64,000 nucleotides of DNA from Phytophthora colocasiae (GCA_018806915.1 JAGKQI010000098.1:3100001-3164000), one strand, 5' to 3'. Shown: positions 1 to 10,777, numbered from the stretch's first letter. The notes: generated by a model not told the origin, from the sequence alone. A program made the numbers and translations.

Positions 1-162
1 TTAGTCTAGCACAATTGATTCACAAAATGACACGAACTTAACGATAGTTTTTGTTGACAAGCGCGTCTTCATTCCGTTTACAAGCAACAGGTCGCCTACT
101 ACAGAACGACAACGCCCTCGGTGCATCAAGAAAGGTCAGGAACTGCGTGCCGCATAACTAAC

Positions 163-1494
163 TTATTTCTTCTTGGCGGCACCCTTGGCAGAGGCGTCCT
201 TCTTGTTCACCGACTTGATGACACCGACGGCAACCGTCTGGCGCATGTCACGCACGGCGAAACGGCCCAGAGGAGGGTACTCCTGGAACGACTCGACGGT
301 CATGGGCTTCGAGGGCTCGAGGATGACCATGCAGGCATCACCCGACTTCACGAACTTAGGGGCAGTCTCGAGCACCTTACCCGAACGACGGTCCATCTTC
401 TCCGTGATCTCTTTGAACTTGCAGGCAACGTGGGCCGTGTGGCAGTCAAGCACCGGAGAGTAACCGTTGCCGATCTGGCCAGGGTGGTTCAGCACAATCA
501 CCTGAGCGGTGAAGTCCTGCGTGCCCTTAGCGGGGTCGTTCTTGGAGTCCGAAGCGACGAAACCACGACGCAGCTCCTTAACCGACACGTTCTTGACGTT
601 GAAGCCGACGTTGTCACCAGGGACAGCCTCCGGCAGGGACTCGTGGTGCATCTCCACGGACTTAACTTCAGTCGACAGACCAACGGGGCCGAAAGTGGCG
701 ACCATGCCAGGCTTGATGACACCAGTCTCCACACGGCCGACCGGTACCGTGCCGATACCGCCGATCTTGTACACATCCTGAAGGGGCAGACGGAGGGGCT
801 TGTCGGACGGACGCTTGGGAGGGTTCAGGTTGTCCAGAGCCTCAAGGAGGTAAGGTCCCTTGTACCACGGCATGTTGGTGGAACGGTCGATCATGTTGTC
901 ACCCTCCCATCCGGAGATGGGCACGAACGGGATCTTGGCCGGTTTGTAACCAACCTTCTTCAGGTAGGTCGTGACCTCAGACTTGATCTCCTCGTAACGG
1001 GCCTGGCCGTACATGACAGACGAGTCGTCCATCTTGTTGATGGCAACAATCATCTGCTTCACACCCAGGGTGAAAGCAAGCAGAGCGTGCTCACGGGTCT
1101 GGCCCTCCTTGGAGATACCAGCCTCGAACTCACCCACACCCGAAGCAACCACCAGAATGGCACAATCGGCCTGCGAGGTACCCGTAATCATGTTCTTGAT
1201 GAAATCACGGTGACCAGGGGCGTCAATGACCGTGAAGAAGAACTTGGGGGACTCGAACTTCCACAGGGCAATGTCGATCGTGATACCACGCTCACGCTCG
1301 GCCTTGAGGTTGTCCAGCACCCAGGCGTACTTGAACGAGGTCTTTCCGAGCTCGGCAGCCTCCTTCTCGAACTTCTCGATGGTACGCTTGTCGATACCAC
1401 CGCACTTGTAGATCAAGTGACCAGTGGTGGTCGACTTACCGGCATCGACGTGACCGATGACGACCAGCGAAATGTGAACCTTTTCCTTGCCCAT
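163..1494 (-). CDS. tef1: Translation elongation factor EF-1alpha
   Basis: 443-residue GTPase that delivers aminoacyl-tRNA to the cytosolic ribosome. The ATG at 1494 opens with [20 protein letters not shown], and all G motifs are visible: GHVDAGKST (G1), DAPGHRDF (G3), NKMD (G4) and the SGWEGDN segment. Domains 2 and 3 follow, and the protein ends in the usual lysine-rich tail (AKGAAKKK). Length matches the eukaryotic family and no intron interrupts the coding region. Third-position bias toward G/C is strong, as expected of a very highly expressed gene; it leaves the complementary strand open over the whole gene, which should not be annotated. Identification is essentially certain. Oomycetes often carry more than one copy, so whether this is the main copy is unknown. 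Confidence 0.98.
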   Translation of the reverse strand: MGKEKVHISLVVIGHVDAGKSTTTGHLIYKCGGIDKRTIEKFEKEAAELGKTSFKYAWVLDNLKAERERGITIDIALWKFESPKFFFTVIDAPGHRDFIKNMITGTSQADCAILVVASGVGEFEAGISKEGQTREHALLAFTLGVKQMIVAINKMDDSSVMYGQARYEEIKSEVTTYLKKVGYKPAKIPFVPISGWEGDNMIDRSTNMPWYKGPYLLEALDNLNPPKRPSDKPLRLPLQDVYKIGGIGTVPVGRVETGVIKPGMVATFGPVGLSTEVKSVEMHHESLPEAVPGDNVGFNVKNVSVKELRRGFVASDSKNDPAKGTQDFTAQVIVLNHPGQIGNGYSPVLDCHTAHVACKFKEITEKMDRRSGKVLETAPKFVKSGDACMVILEPSKPMTVESFQEYPPLGRFAVRDMRQTVAVGVIKSVNKKDASAKGAAKKK

Positions 1495-2159
1495 GTTTAA
1501 CTAAGAAGACAGAAGAAATGAAAATTCAATATACCGGTATCAATACTGTTTTTTACCGACTGAAAACGAGCGCTTTACCTTCTTCAAAGAAAATCTGAGA
1601 GTGAGAGCGGGGAGGGGAGGAGGATCTTTTCCGGGTTGAATGGCGTGCCGACCAGTGTGCCAGTGGATGGCTCGCAAAGGTTCCGGAAATTACGGTTATA
1701 GTATGAGGTTAAACTAGTTTCAGCCAATGAAAAATGCAGATCAGTTCGATTTCACGACACTGAGAAAAACCTCTTGGAGATTGTAAGGGCAAAAAGTGGC
1801 CAGCTCTTTGTCGCTTCACTTCAACGTCGGCCTGATGATCTCGGGTTATGAGCACAGCACAGTTCCTCCATATTGTTGCCAGAGGAAGCGTTTGTGTCTT
1901 TAGTTTCCTGCATCAACTGAATGGATGGTCGTTTTCCGTTGTGGTTGGCTCTACGTTGTCTTGTGGATCCGTACTATGGCCTACAGGAGTCGTCCTATTT
2001 ACCGCTACATTCGTTAAAGAAAATAGTATCCTAAGATCCATTTTGTACGCTGAAGTTGAAGCCGCTCGATAAGAATACATTGAAAGCAGCTTCCTCTTCG
2101 TCCTCAGCGGTTTGTCTTCTCTCGCCGGCGCTCTTCAGTCTCTTGGTGGCGACGGACCC
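1495..2159. other. Divergent intergenic region, tef1 / IQ-motif gene
   Basis: 665 bp between two divergently transcribed genes, presumably holding the promoters of both. No convincing open frame, tRNA or repeat is seen. A purine-rich run lies near 1600-1625. I could not place a convincing core promoter for tef1 by eye. Confidence 0.5.
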
Positions 2160-3164
2160 ATGCTAGCTCTCAACAGCTACGGTCTGGTTCCTCGTTCCAG
2201 CAACAATGCCTCAGAGCGTGTGATCCTTCCTCGCCTCTGTGGCGGCGGACTCCCAGCAGTTCGTGAGATCCGCTCTCTGACCAAATTGGACTTCCTGACA
2301 CGCACACAGGAGCATCCTCTGTATCGGACTACCGCAGGCTACGACTATGGACACATTTTGGACTTTAAGGACGTTGCACTGAGCTGTCCTAAACATGTCC
2401 GACCTGCAGGCTTCACCAAGGAATTCATCGCTGGAAACTACGCTGACAACAGCCTCCTGTCCCTAGACAACAGCAAACGTCGTGCTGAGCTTTGGCAACA
2501 GAAGATGGAGGTACGCACCACGCAAATGCGTGTTAAGTATGCGGAGCTGCAGCAAGTTCTGGAGGAGAAGAAGGAACTGCGGCGTGTTGAAAGAGAAAAA
2601 CGACGACATGAGATGAAGATCCTGCGGGTGGCGGTGGTTCAGCTACAGGCCAGGATGAGGGGGTATTTAACGCGAATCTCACTTGCCCACGACAAGTTCC
2701 AACGAGATACCGAAGCAGCATTATGTATTCAACAAGCCAGTCGGGCACGAGCACGTGTACGAGATGCTAAGCGTGCGCTGGAAGGTAGACGACGAGCGAA
2801 GCAGCAGGTGTTTGCAGTCAAGATCCAGCGCATAGTGCGTTGCTTCATTTTGAGGAGACAGGCGAAGCTTCAGCTCATGAAGCTACGAGAAGCCAGGAGA
2901 CAGATGATCTTCGAGCAGGAGCAGGAGAATCAGCGTCGACGCCTTGAGGCAGCTAAGATGATCCAACGTCTCGCTCGAGAACATATCTCTCGGAAAGGAT
3001 TGCAACGTCAAACTTCCAGTGCTACTATGGCTTATGATAAAGACGACAAGGATCTGATGCTCTCGATGAGTGGCCGTCGCAGTCGCGGGGCTCGCCGTGT
3101 CATCGCACAGATGCAGCAAGTGCGGCGAAAAAACACAAAAGTGGTGGTTCGTCCACCGAAGTGA
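2160..3164 (+). CDS. IQ-motif (calmodulin-binding) protein
   Basis: 334 residues counted from the first in-frame ATG at 2160; the frame is open further upstream but only through a TTG at 2112. The N-terminal third is non-repetitive (SYGLVPRSSN, then a DYGHILDF segment) and has no recognised domain. From about residue 120 it becomes a basic helix with at least four IQ-like units: VVQLQARMRGYLTR, AALCIQQASRARARVRD, AVKIQRIVRCFILRR and AAKMIQRLAREHISR. These are the IQxxxRGxxxR calmodulin/EF-hand light-chain binding motif. It therefore probably binds calmodulin or centrin-like proteins, perhaps as a cytoskeletal or ciliary scaffold (inference). No intron is needed. Single gene, divergent from tef1 and convergent with the DUF155 gene 138 bp downstream. 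Confidence 0.8.
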   Translation: MLALNSYGLVPRSSNNASERVILPRLCGGGLPAVREIRSLTKLDFLTRTQEHPLYRTTAGYDYGHILDFKDVALSCPKHVRPAGFTKEFIAGNYADNSLLSLDNSKRRAELWQQKMEVRTTQMRVKYAELQQVLEEKKELRRVEREKRRHEMKILRVAVVQLQARMRGYLTRISLAHDKFQRDTEAALCIQQASRARARVRDAKRALEGRRRAKQQVFAVKIQRIVRCFILRRQAKLQLMKLREARRQMIFEQEQENQRRRLEAAKMIQRLAREHISRKGLQRQTSSATMAYDKDDKDLMLSMSGRRSRGARRVIAQMQQVRRKNTKVVVRPPK

Positions 3165-3302
3165 GCGCAGGTATCAACTATCTATTGTACATATTGTTCT
3201 GGAAGCAAACATGATGCATTTCTTTCCTTACTATGCTTCGTATCGTTCTGCGCAACGCTTAACGTCAATAGCTCCTAAAGTAGAGAGAACTAAATTGACC
3301 AT

Positions 3303-4889
3303 CTAATCTGTATCTGAACGTGGGAAGAAACCTAGAATGTCCTTGATGAGGATATTCCAAACGACTTGCACGGCGACCTCCGCAACAATAAGCCAGATCA
3401 CGATCATTTCCAGTTTCGTATCGTGTTGGTGAGCAAGTTGCTGGCTCAATACGTCCAGCCTTCAGTCGCACAAAAGGAAGAAGAAGTCAAGTTAGCATAT
3501 TCGCTCGAGAATCGAAAAGCACCACGTACAGCTCACGGAGGATGTCCAGACGCGTATTGAGGATCTGGACACGGTTATCCACGCTCAGATACTTCATCAC
3601 CTTCTTGTACAGTGGCTCGTACTCGTCATCTTCCCAGAAGAAATCCGGCTCATCCAGCATGTCCGAGTTTAAATTCACATCACTCCGCTGCGCACATTCA
3701 CAAGTTATAACAATACTGTAAGCTTGGTGACAAGCAGAATTTCTAATGGCCCTCACTTACCTCGATAAATAACCGACCGATCAGTTTTGAGATGTCACTC
3801 TGTGAGTACTGAATCGAGCCTGTCGCTGCAAGATTCTGCGGCACGTGCTTGGTCTCTCGAATGGTTTCCTCCACTCGCTCCTCGAAGACGTCTAGCTTCG
3901 ATGACTGTGCCATTGCGAAGGACACGGCCAATTTTTCCGATGCTCGACTGCTACTCAACGTGATCGCATCATTGCAGATGAGACTAGCGTCCCCGTACGT
4001 GTAGTCCATGTCCTCTACCTCGACTTGCTTGACCGGTCCAACCGAAAACGCTGCTAATGCCACCAGATGCGCCTGCTCCTCCGCCCTCGTCAACCCCCAG
4101 AAAACCGCGCATCCCGTCCTACAACAATATCCCAGAGTCAGTTTGATCTTTTTTACCACTTTTGCCTCATTCATCCATCTCACGCGAAGTAGAAGGCATC
4201 TTTCTGTTGATACGGATCCCTACAGCCAGGCACAAACCAACATTAAAACACCTTTCAACCCTCATCAACAACGAATCATTCACTAACTCGCGATCTGGAC
4301 CTGGAGCACAACTAGAGTGGATCGCACCCATGTACATCTTGTGTTTCCAGCCATCTGGATGCAGTTCTCCACCTGGAAGTTGTCCAGTGTCAACTCGTTC
4401 GAGCCACTTAAGCAGTTTAAACAACTGCAGCTGATCGCACGTACAGTACGCGGAAACTCTAAGCTTGGGAGCACTAGGTGGTTCTCTCAACTGCTTCTTG
4501 ATCGTCCGCATCCTTGAACGTCTCGTGGTGTGACTCACCGTCCCAGGAGCGGGTAGTGGCTTGGGTGTTCCTCGTTTGAACCTGCTGTGGGTCCCCAATC
4601 CATGCCAATTGGCTCGTGGGATCTGCCTAAACGCATCCGACGACTGACGGTAGCTCGTGGGGGAGAATTGACGGTCCAAGTCGCTGAAATCCTCATTTTC
4701 ATCGCTACTGCTGCTGTCATTATCCGCTCCAAAGTAGCGACGCGAGCCATTTCCATTCTCCTCCTCTTTCCGATCATACACAGCCGAGTCCGAGTTGTAA
4801 TTAAGTGATAAACTACCAGGAGGGAGCAAAGGGGAGCTCTCGGACGCATCTGCATCCAGCGGAGGACTGCGGCGGCCTCTGGAGCTCAT
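3303..4889 (-). CDS. DUF155 / RMD1-RMND1-like protein (four exons)
   Basis: Spliced from exons 4889-4288, 4118-3761, 3687-3530 and 3459-3303; the frame stays open through all joints and gives 424 residues. The N-terminus is Ser/Asp-rich and disordered. The DUF155 core follows: LRVSAYCTCDQLQLFKLLKW, then CAVFWGLTRAEE, YTYGDASLICNDAITLSS, AMAQSSKLDVFEERVEETI, DMLDEPDFFWEDDEYEPLY and the C-terminal hydrophobic helix MIVIWLIVAEVAVQVVWNIL, the hallmark order of the RMD1/RMD8/RMND1 family. Human RMND1 is a mitochondrial inner-membrane protein supporting mitochondrial translation; yeast Rmd1 and Rmd8 are cytosolic or membrane-bound. Location here is unresolved: no clear mitochondrial presequence is seen. 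Donors GTTAGT, GTAAGT and GTACGT are plausible. The Fanzor copy 1 element ends 34 bp upstream of this ATG, between the gene and a core-promoter match. Confidence 0.88.
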
Positions 4890-4923
4890 GACGATAGTTT
4901 GCGACGCTTCAACGAATTTGAGG

Positions 4924-5129
4924 GAACTAAAACTCTACACCTAAGGTCTTGGTTGTTTTTTGTACGACCGTCGCCTGCAAAGTCCTCGAAATGCCGATTT
5001 CCTCTTTTTTGGTCTGAGAGGAACCGGCGGTCAACATCGCTCCTCCTTTTTTGAGGGAGGAGTCGTTCTCACGCGAGTGAGACCACCCAGCGGATGGATG
5101 GGCTGAAGATTGGTTATTGTCGTGGGAGG
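4924..5129 (-). ncRNA. Candidate omega-RNA (guide-RNA scaffold), Fanzor copy 1
   Basis: The 206 bp after the Fanzor stop codon are conserved with copy 2 almost as well as the coding region. They contain two clear hairpins whose stems are unchanged between copies while one loop differs: CTCCTCC/GGAGGAG (5040-5062) and TCTCAC-GCGA-GTGAGA (5067-5082). TnpB and Fanzor use RNA made from the 3' end of the element, with the guide read from flanking DNA just past the end. Here the putative guide would start at 4923 on the minus strand. The RNA role is inferred from position and structure only. Confidence 0.55.
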
Positions 5130-7264
5130 CTAGCGTCGGAGACGGAGAGGCCGCTGCGAAATGCCCGCGAGCTGGTTCTGCAGTATGCTGAGGATGTTCT
5201 TGGCCGCGTTGACGTCTCGGTCCACTGACTTCCCGCACCCACCGTGCTTGCGCAGGCAGTGCAGCACCTTGTGGACGGGAACCTTGCGAACGACGCCGTC
5301 TCGACACATGCGCATGACTCTCTGATTCTCGAGATTCTCCGGAGTCTGACAGTCGAAGTGCTTCTCGCTCGTCCGGAACTCATCCACGACCACGACCTCA
5401 CAATAGCGGGAGAGTTTGCGAGCAAACGCCTTCACTGGTCCGGCGACGCTGCGCTTGATCAATCCTTCGCCCGCCATTCCGCTGTCGCCGAAGCCAACCA
5501 CTGTCTTGGTTCCTCGCGGTCCCGCCAGTTCGAAACAGGCTCGATCCAACTGCGCGGTTCGGAGTGTGTAGCGACGGAACTTCAGTTTGCGAAAGAGTAC
5601 GTCCATGAAGAACGAAAGAAGTTCCTTTCCGTGCACGAACCAGAACTCAATTGCCTTGGAGAAAGTCTCAATGGATGAGGTTTTCTTTGTTGGAGTACTC
5701 TTCAGCAATCCACGGATTTCAGGCGATTTGTCAATGCGGTGCCGCGACTTGCGGTTCGACCTGGAGTACCCGCTAGCACGGTAGAAGTCGGACGTGCGAA
5801 AGCGGACTGCCTTCCCCTCCTGATTGACGGCCGTGATGAAATCTGTGCGGCCAGGGTCAATCCCCCACACCTCATCGTACTCCTCCGCTCTCCCCTTCGG
5901 AGACTTCGCGAGCGGCACCCCCAGTACATCGGACACGTTCTTGACCTTAGACTTCTCGGTCTTCCCGTCGTTGCCTTTCTTCTTCTTTCCTTTCCCACGC
6001 GTTGGGCGGTTCATGTGGACTCCGACGCCGTAGCCGTCCGTTGTAATCTCGCGGTGGAAGCTGCGGACCCCGGCCTTCTCCATCTCGTCAACGCGGAAGA
6101 GTCGACGCCACCATTGGCCGGCCATCGCGATCCAAGGCTCATCACTCTTTAAGCTCTCTTCCAGCGTCCACCTAGCCCCGTCATGCGTGATCCAGAGATC
6201 CCGGCTGATGTCCGGACTGCGCTTGAGCAGCGACCTCAGGCCCGTCGAGTCTACCTTGCAGTAGTTGGCTTCAAAGCCCTGCTTGGTCGGAAGGAGGCAG
6301 AACACCCGCTTCTCCACGAACTTCGGCTTCTCTTTGTTGTCGGTGTTGTACTTTTCGATGTCCGACAGGAACTCGTGAAACATCGGCAGTAAGTCGTGCG
6401 GCGCCCAGCTGATCTTGCCGCTCGCCACACGCGGGATCTTTCCTCGTAGTTCTGCGATGATAGGATCGATCACGCGGACGTACGTCGGGTCGAACTCCTC
6501 AACAGCAAACACCTTGTTGAGAACTTCATGCGCATCCTTCCGAGAGAGCTCGTAGTGATCGATGCCGTACGTGCGCAGTCTCTTGGCAAAGTTCCGTACA
6601 ACTGCGTTCTTGGCATTCGTTGCCATCTGCCTTGCCGCTGCTTGGAATTAGCCACTGTTCAGGTGCACCGTGTTGGCTTGAGCGCGTTCACCTCGCATCC
6701 TCTGAAAAGAGTCGTTTGCGTTCTCCAGGTCTGCGTTCTTCACCTTCTGAGTTGTCAACCACTCTTGATAGCCACTCTCGGTGAACGCCGGCACGGTGAC
6801 TGGGAAGTCCTTCAGCATGCCGATCTTGCCGCCATCGAGCCAGAGCTGCCTCCTGTCCTTAGCCGCTTGTGTTGACAGGAATGTCTCGTACTTTGCTTGA
6901 CGGGGTGTGCTCGTAACCAGACTCAGACACAGTTGATAGAAATCGTTGTCGATTACACAGAGAGGCTTCCGCGCGCTGAGCTGCGTCAGCGCATAGTAGT
7001 TCGCCAGCAAGTAGGCTTCAGCGACCGCGTAGTTGACCTCTTGGATGCACTCGTCCCAAGCGAGTCCTCTCGCCTCGGGCTTGCTGAAGGCTCTGAGCGT
7101 CTTCTTCATCACAAAGAAGTTCAAGGTCTTGTTCATAGCGATTCGGTCCTTGACATCCTGTCGCTTGGCTCTCTTCGGAGGTGGTGACGGCGATGGAGGG
7201 TCTCGGGGACGATATCGTCTTCGTATGTTCGCTTGTCCGGCGGGAGGCGCAATTTCCCGGACAT
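5130..7264 (-). pseudogene. Fanzor RNA-guided nuclease homologue, copy 1 (frameshift and nonsense)
   Basis: Near-identical relative of copy 2 (711 residues there). All three RuvC acidic motifs remain: GIDPGRTDF (RuvC-I), VVDEFRTSEKH (RuvC-II) and DRDVNAAKNI (RuvC-III), with a Cys/His cluster between the last two. N-terminal KRAKRQDVKDR and central GKGKKKKGNDG are likely nuclear localisation signals. Compared with copy 2, one base is missing at about 7200, shifting the frame after roughly 22 codons, and the TGG codon at 6650-6648 is replaced by TAA. The downstream part (6626-5130) could start again at an internal ATG but would lack the N-terminal recognition half. Fanzors are eukaryotic TnpB relatives, and several family members are demonstrated RNA-guided DNA nucleases. 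This copy is probably inactive. Confidence 0.88.
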
Positions 7265-7267
7265 GGC

Positions 7268-7284
7268 AAATTGCGGAATGAAAA
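7268..7284 (-). promoter_or_regulatory. Oomycete core-promoter match upstream of Fanzor copy 1
   Basis: Minus strand reads TTTTCATTCCGCAATTT, fitting the CATTYYNCAWTTT core of the oomycete Inr/FPR consensus (as I recall it). It ends only three bases before the start codon, so transcripts would have almost no 5' leader on the Fanzor ATG. It may originally have served the DUF155 gene downstream. Confidence 0.5.
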
Positions 7285-7407
7285 GAATGTCGACAACCAG
7301 CCCAGTTGAGAGTGGGGAAGTAGTAGTAGTGTTTTGGATGCAAATTGCAAAGTGAGGTTCATTTGAACGTTAAATGACAAATCCATCGGGTCAGCCTCCC
7401 AGGGCTG

Positions 7408-7495
7408 CCAACCTCTAGAAAACTAGCGCCATCAGAGGTATCAGATGCTCTCAGGGATGCTCACCGCTAGAAGTCTAGCGCCATCAGATGTCTGA
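7408..7495. repeat. Imperfect direct repeat around CTAGCGCCATCAGA
   Basis: Two copies about 51 bp apart share CTAGAAxxCTAGCGCCATCAGA followed by a GATAC/GTATC-containing tail. Function unknown; it could be a remnant of an element end or a protein-binding repeat upstream of Fanzor copy 1. Confidence 0.4.
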
Positions 7496-7590
7496 TACTT
7501 CACTAAGGTCACGGTGGTGCTACTCAAAAGCTATGTAAAAAAAACACAGAACAAGAAAGAGGTGTTTATTTTTGTTATGCGTAATCGCTT

Positions 7591-7801
7591 CAAGATACAT
7601 TTGGTGTGGTGAACGTAAGATTCATGTGAACCACACGAATGAATATGTACACCACACCACATTTTTTTAAAATTCCTTGTCACGTATGGCACCTGGATTA
7701 CAGGACTCCATCCAACGAATTAAAAAACAATGTGGTGTGGTATACATATTCATTCGTGTGGTCCACATTAAGCTTACGTTCACCACACCAAATGTATCTT
7801 G
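7591..7801. repeat. Foldback MITE-like element with 74-bp inverted arms
   Basis: Arms 7591-7664 and 7728-7801 are near-perfect inverted copies (CAAGATACATTTGGTGTGGT at each outer end), differing at only a few positions and separated by about 63 bp. No coding capacity. Transcription would give a long hairpin. A target duplication is not obvious (flanks CTT and AAA), so the superfamily is unassigned. It lies 78 bp upstream of the FYVE-TBC start codon and may influence that promoter. Confidence 0.75.
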
Positions 7802-7878
7802 AAAAGGTGTCCTGTCACATTTTATGACACTGATTTTTAAACGACGCTTCCCGGTGCTAAAACTACGGGATCAATTAC

Positions 7879-10730
7879 ATGGTGGGGGCTAAAAGCAGAA
7901 GGAAGAAAGATGTAGCTGCGAGATATTCGCGTGCCAATTCGCTGGTGGGGGCAGTGCTTAACAAGTTCCACAATGGCTCGGCCCGTGCTGTGGACCCGTT
8001 TGTGGTGCGGACGCTACGAGAGCACGAGGCGCGACTTCTAGGCATCCAGTGTTTTTTAGAACAGGTATAGTATATTCAGTGTATAAAGCTTCTTTATAGT
8101 TTATAAACTGAGATTTTGGGGTTAATTTTTCAGGGACCAGCGGAGAATAGTCGACAGCTTAAACGCGAGTCCCATGTGGCAGACCACACGCCTCGTCCGT
8201 CTGGCGCTTTCGGCCTCTTTACGCTCTGTGGGGGCTTCTTCGGGCCTGGAAAGATTATGTACGTGGTTTTGGCTGGAAATTAGGGGAAAGATAGACTAAC
8301 TACTTGTTGCAGGCGGAAATGGGACGAATGTAGCGGGACAGAAGGAGACTCAGACGACAGGGAAGCCGCGATGGCTGAATATGTCGCTACTGTGGATAAA
8401 ATATTGCCTGGATGGGACGAAACAGCTCCGGATCATCCAGTATCGAGCACAGATCGCTTCTGGGCTGACGACGGCACTGCCACGCACTGTCCTCTGTGCC
8501 TCGTCGTCTTCTCTGTACGAGAACGACGTCACCACTGTCGCTTGTGCTTCTCTATCTTCTGTTCCAGATGCTGTGGTCAGATCTTGGAGATTGCTCTGTG
8601 TCCTGGAGCTCCGTTGCGTCCTCAACGTGTGTGTACGCCGTGCTTTCAAGCGGAATATCGCGCTCAACAGCTACGGGAAGCCAGGAAAATGAGTCGAGAG
8701 AACCAGGAGATCGAGCAACGAATACGTGGGGTTCTAGCTACTGCCAAACAAACATTGGCAGCTAAGCAGGAGGAGGAGCAGAAGCTGCGTGCATTGGCTG
8801 TTGACGCTGGATGCGACGTTGAAGCTCTGGATGAAGCCATTCAGAAACAGCACGGCGGTTCTCCGATCGGCTCCGCGTCGATGGAGTTACCTGTTCCACC
8901 AGCTGCACACCGATTTACACCTACACAAACATCCGTGGAGAGTTCCAACCAACTGACACTGGCACACCGACAGTTGACAATGAGCTTCAAAGTGGCTCAG
9001 TGTCGAGCCCATCGTGTTCTCGACAAAATGGACGCTACCATCGCAGCGTTGCAGGAAGCTCTGAATACGCAAAAGGCTCCAAACAGCAAAATTTCCGATG
9101 ATCACAGCGATGAGCATGGATGGAGCGTGATGATACGGCATACAGACAGTTTCTTGACGCCAAGGGACCGAGAAGCGCTGCAGATTGTTTCCGAAGAGCT
9201 TCGTACGCAGTTAAGTTCTCGGCGTAGCACTTCGGTTGACACTCCTCCGCCATCATCGGACCCGAGTATTGCCATGCTGTGGCAAACGGAGTGCCTGAAG
9301 GACAATAGGACGCGTGCTTTCATCGTCGATCTGGCTGAAGCTGTGAGAGCGAGATTGGACACTTCTTCTGGCTCGGATACAGAAGATTCAGATGCCAATG
9401 AGGCTCCAGTGACATCACAACGCCCGCTCTGGGAGCAGCCTGTGCCATCAGAGCGTTCGAACTCGACTAATGGATCACTACCGACGCTTATGGAGCTGGA
9501 GAAGGCATACGAATTCATCTGCAGTCAGTGTGAGGTGGGTCCAGCATCGGAATGGGACGAACAAATCCGTCTCGATGTAACTCGAACGTTTGGAATTTCA
9601 GCAAGACGGCAGCACCGCAAGAGCATCGATCTAACATCGCGTACAGTCTGCAATTCAGCTGGTGTTACTATCCCAGTGGAGAAACGACAGGCTTCTCTTC
9701 AGAACGTACTTCGAGCTTGCGCTAGCGTAGATACTGAGGTGGGCTATTGTCAAGGGATGGACCACGTTGCAGCACTGATGCTGGCTGTAAGCGACTGGAA
9801 TGAGTCACGTGCTTTTTGGTTACTGGTGAGTCTCTTGTCATCGCCTCGCTTCGAGCTGGAGAGACTATATGGACCTGGACTACCCCACCTGAGTCTCCGC
9901 TGCTTTCAGGTATGTGATTTATACAGCTCCGAATGAAGGTTAACACTAAATTTCTCTATGTTTGTTGCATTAGCTCGATCGGCTTCTAGGAATGTATCTA
10001 CGTCCGCTATCGGAGCATTTCCAGACCATCGACTTCCCTATCAGCATCGTCGCAACGGGGTAATACTCTCTGTTGACCGAGACGATCGTAACGATTTATT
10101 CACTTTTTTTTTATTTTTCTACGTGTACTAGGTGGTTTATGACGCTTTTCTCTAATATGGAGGCGCTTGTGTACGAAGTGGTCGTTCACGTTTTCGAGGG
10201 ATTTATCTTCAAAGGGTGGAAACAGCTCTTTCAAACTGCGTTGGTTATCATGGCAGAACTGCAAAAACCAATCCTTGCGAGTAGCTTCGATGAAATCCCA
10301 CGGCTCTTCTACGACATCCAAGAATACGCGGTGAGTCTCTTTTACTTAGTGGCTCTCTTTAATGAAACTCACAAAATGAATCCTCATTCAGCCTCGACTT
10401 ACCAACGTGCAGTACGTACTCGCCCAGTCATCAAAGTACGAAGTACCTGATCAACTTTTGAAGCGTCTCGAAATGGACTTTGAACAGGAAGCGCCAGTCA
10501 CTGCAGCTTCACCTAGGAAATCGCTAGTAGTTCGACGAGGCGCGGCAAAACTCGCAGATCAGCGTAATGGTAACCAGCGTTCTCCAAAACGAAGAGCCTC
10601 CTTACCACCGTCCTATCCTCGACCTGAAGCACAACAAGAAGAGCTGATGCTCCCGCTCAAAAGCATTTCCAAGGCCCCTGCTTCCACAAGACAAGCCTCT
10701 CCGTCACAAGTGTCTCCAGCCGTTGTCTAA
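7879..10730 (+). CDS. FYVE-finger and TBC-domain protein (putative RabGAP, six exons)
   Basis: Exons 7879-8064, 8134-8258, 8313-9909, 9974-10059, 10132-10330 and 10392-10730 join in frame to 843 residues. A FYVE zinc finger at about residues 150-215 has the CPLC pair, the RRHHCRLC PI3P-binding signature and later Cys pairs (CSRCC). A coiled-coil follows (EARKMSRENQEIEQRIR). The TBC domain covers about residues 535-730 with IDLTSRT (arginine-finger region) and YCQGMDHVAA (glutamine finger), ending WFMTLFSN and EIPRLFYDIQEY. FYVE plus TBC predicts GTP hydrolysis on a Rab at PI3P-rich endosomes. The basic Ser/Pro-rich tail is disordered. The arginine-finger spacing (D-x3-R) differs slightly from the usual IxxDxxR. 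Its stop lies 47 bp from the convergent C1q-like gene. Confidence 0.9.
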
Positions 10731-10777
10731 GGATATGTTACCATGTTGATAAGGGAAGTTGAACAAGGTCGTGGTTC

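Larger units (their letters stand above)
4924..7266 (-). mobile_element. Fanzor (TnpB-like) element, copy 1
   Basis: Alignment by eye with copy 2 shows homology running from the CC before the start codon (7266) to the segment beginning GAACTAAAACTC at 4924. Beyond both ends the two loci are unrelated. The unit is therefore a start-codon-to-3'-end module of about 2.34 kb: coding region plus a conserved 3' non-coding tail. No transposase gene, terminal inverted repeat or target duplication was found, so the mobilising enzyme is unknown and presumably acts in trans. The element lies in sense, 34 bp upstream of the DUF155 start codon. Confidence 0.7.

Noticed and set aside
121..1500. 459-codon open frame antisense to EF-1alpha
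   Set aside because: Explained by strong third-position codon bias of tef1; the predicted protein has no domain and mirrors the codons of the real gene.
4927..5307. 126-residue frame over the Fanzor 3' tail (also 49059-49448)
   Set aside because: Overlaps the Fanzor C-terminus in another frame and is altered by indels between copies, whereas the hairpin stems are conserved; an RNA role fits better.
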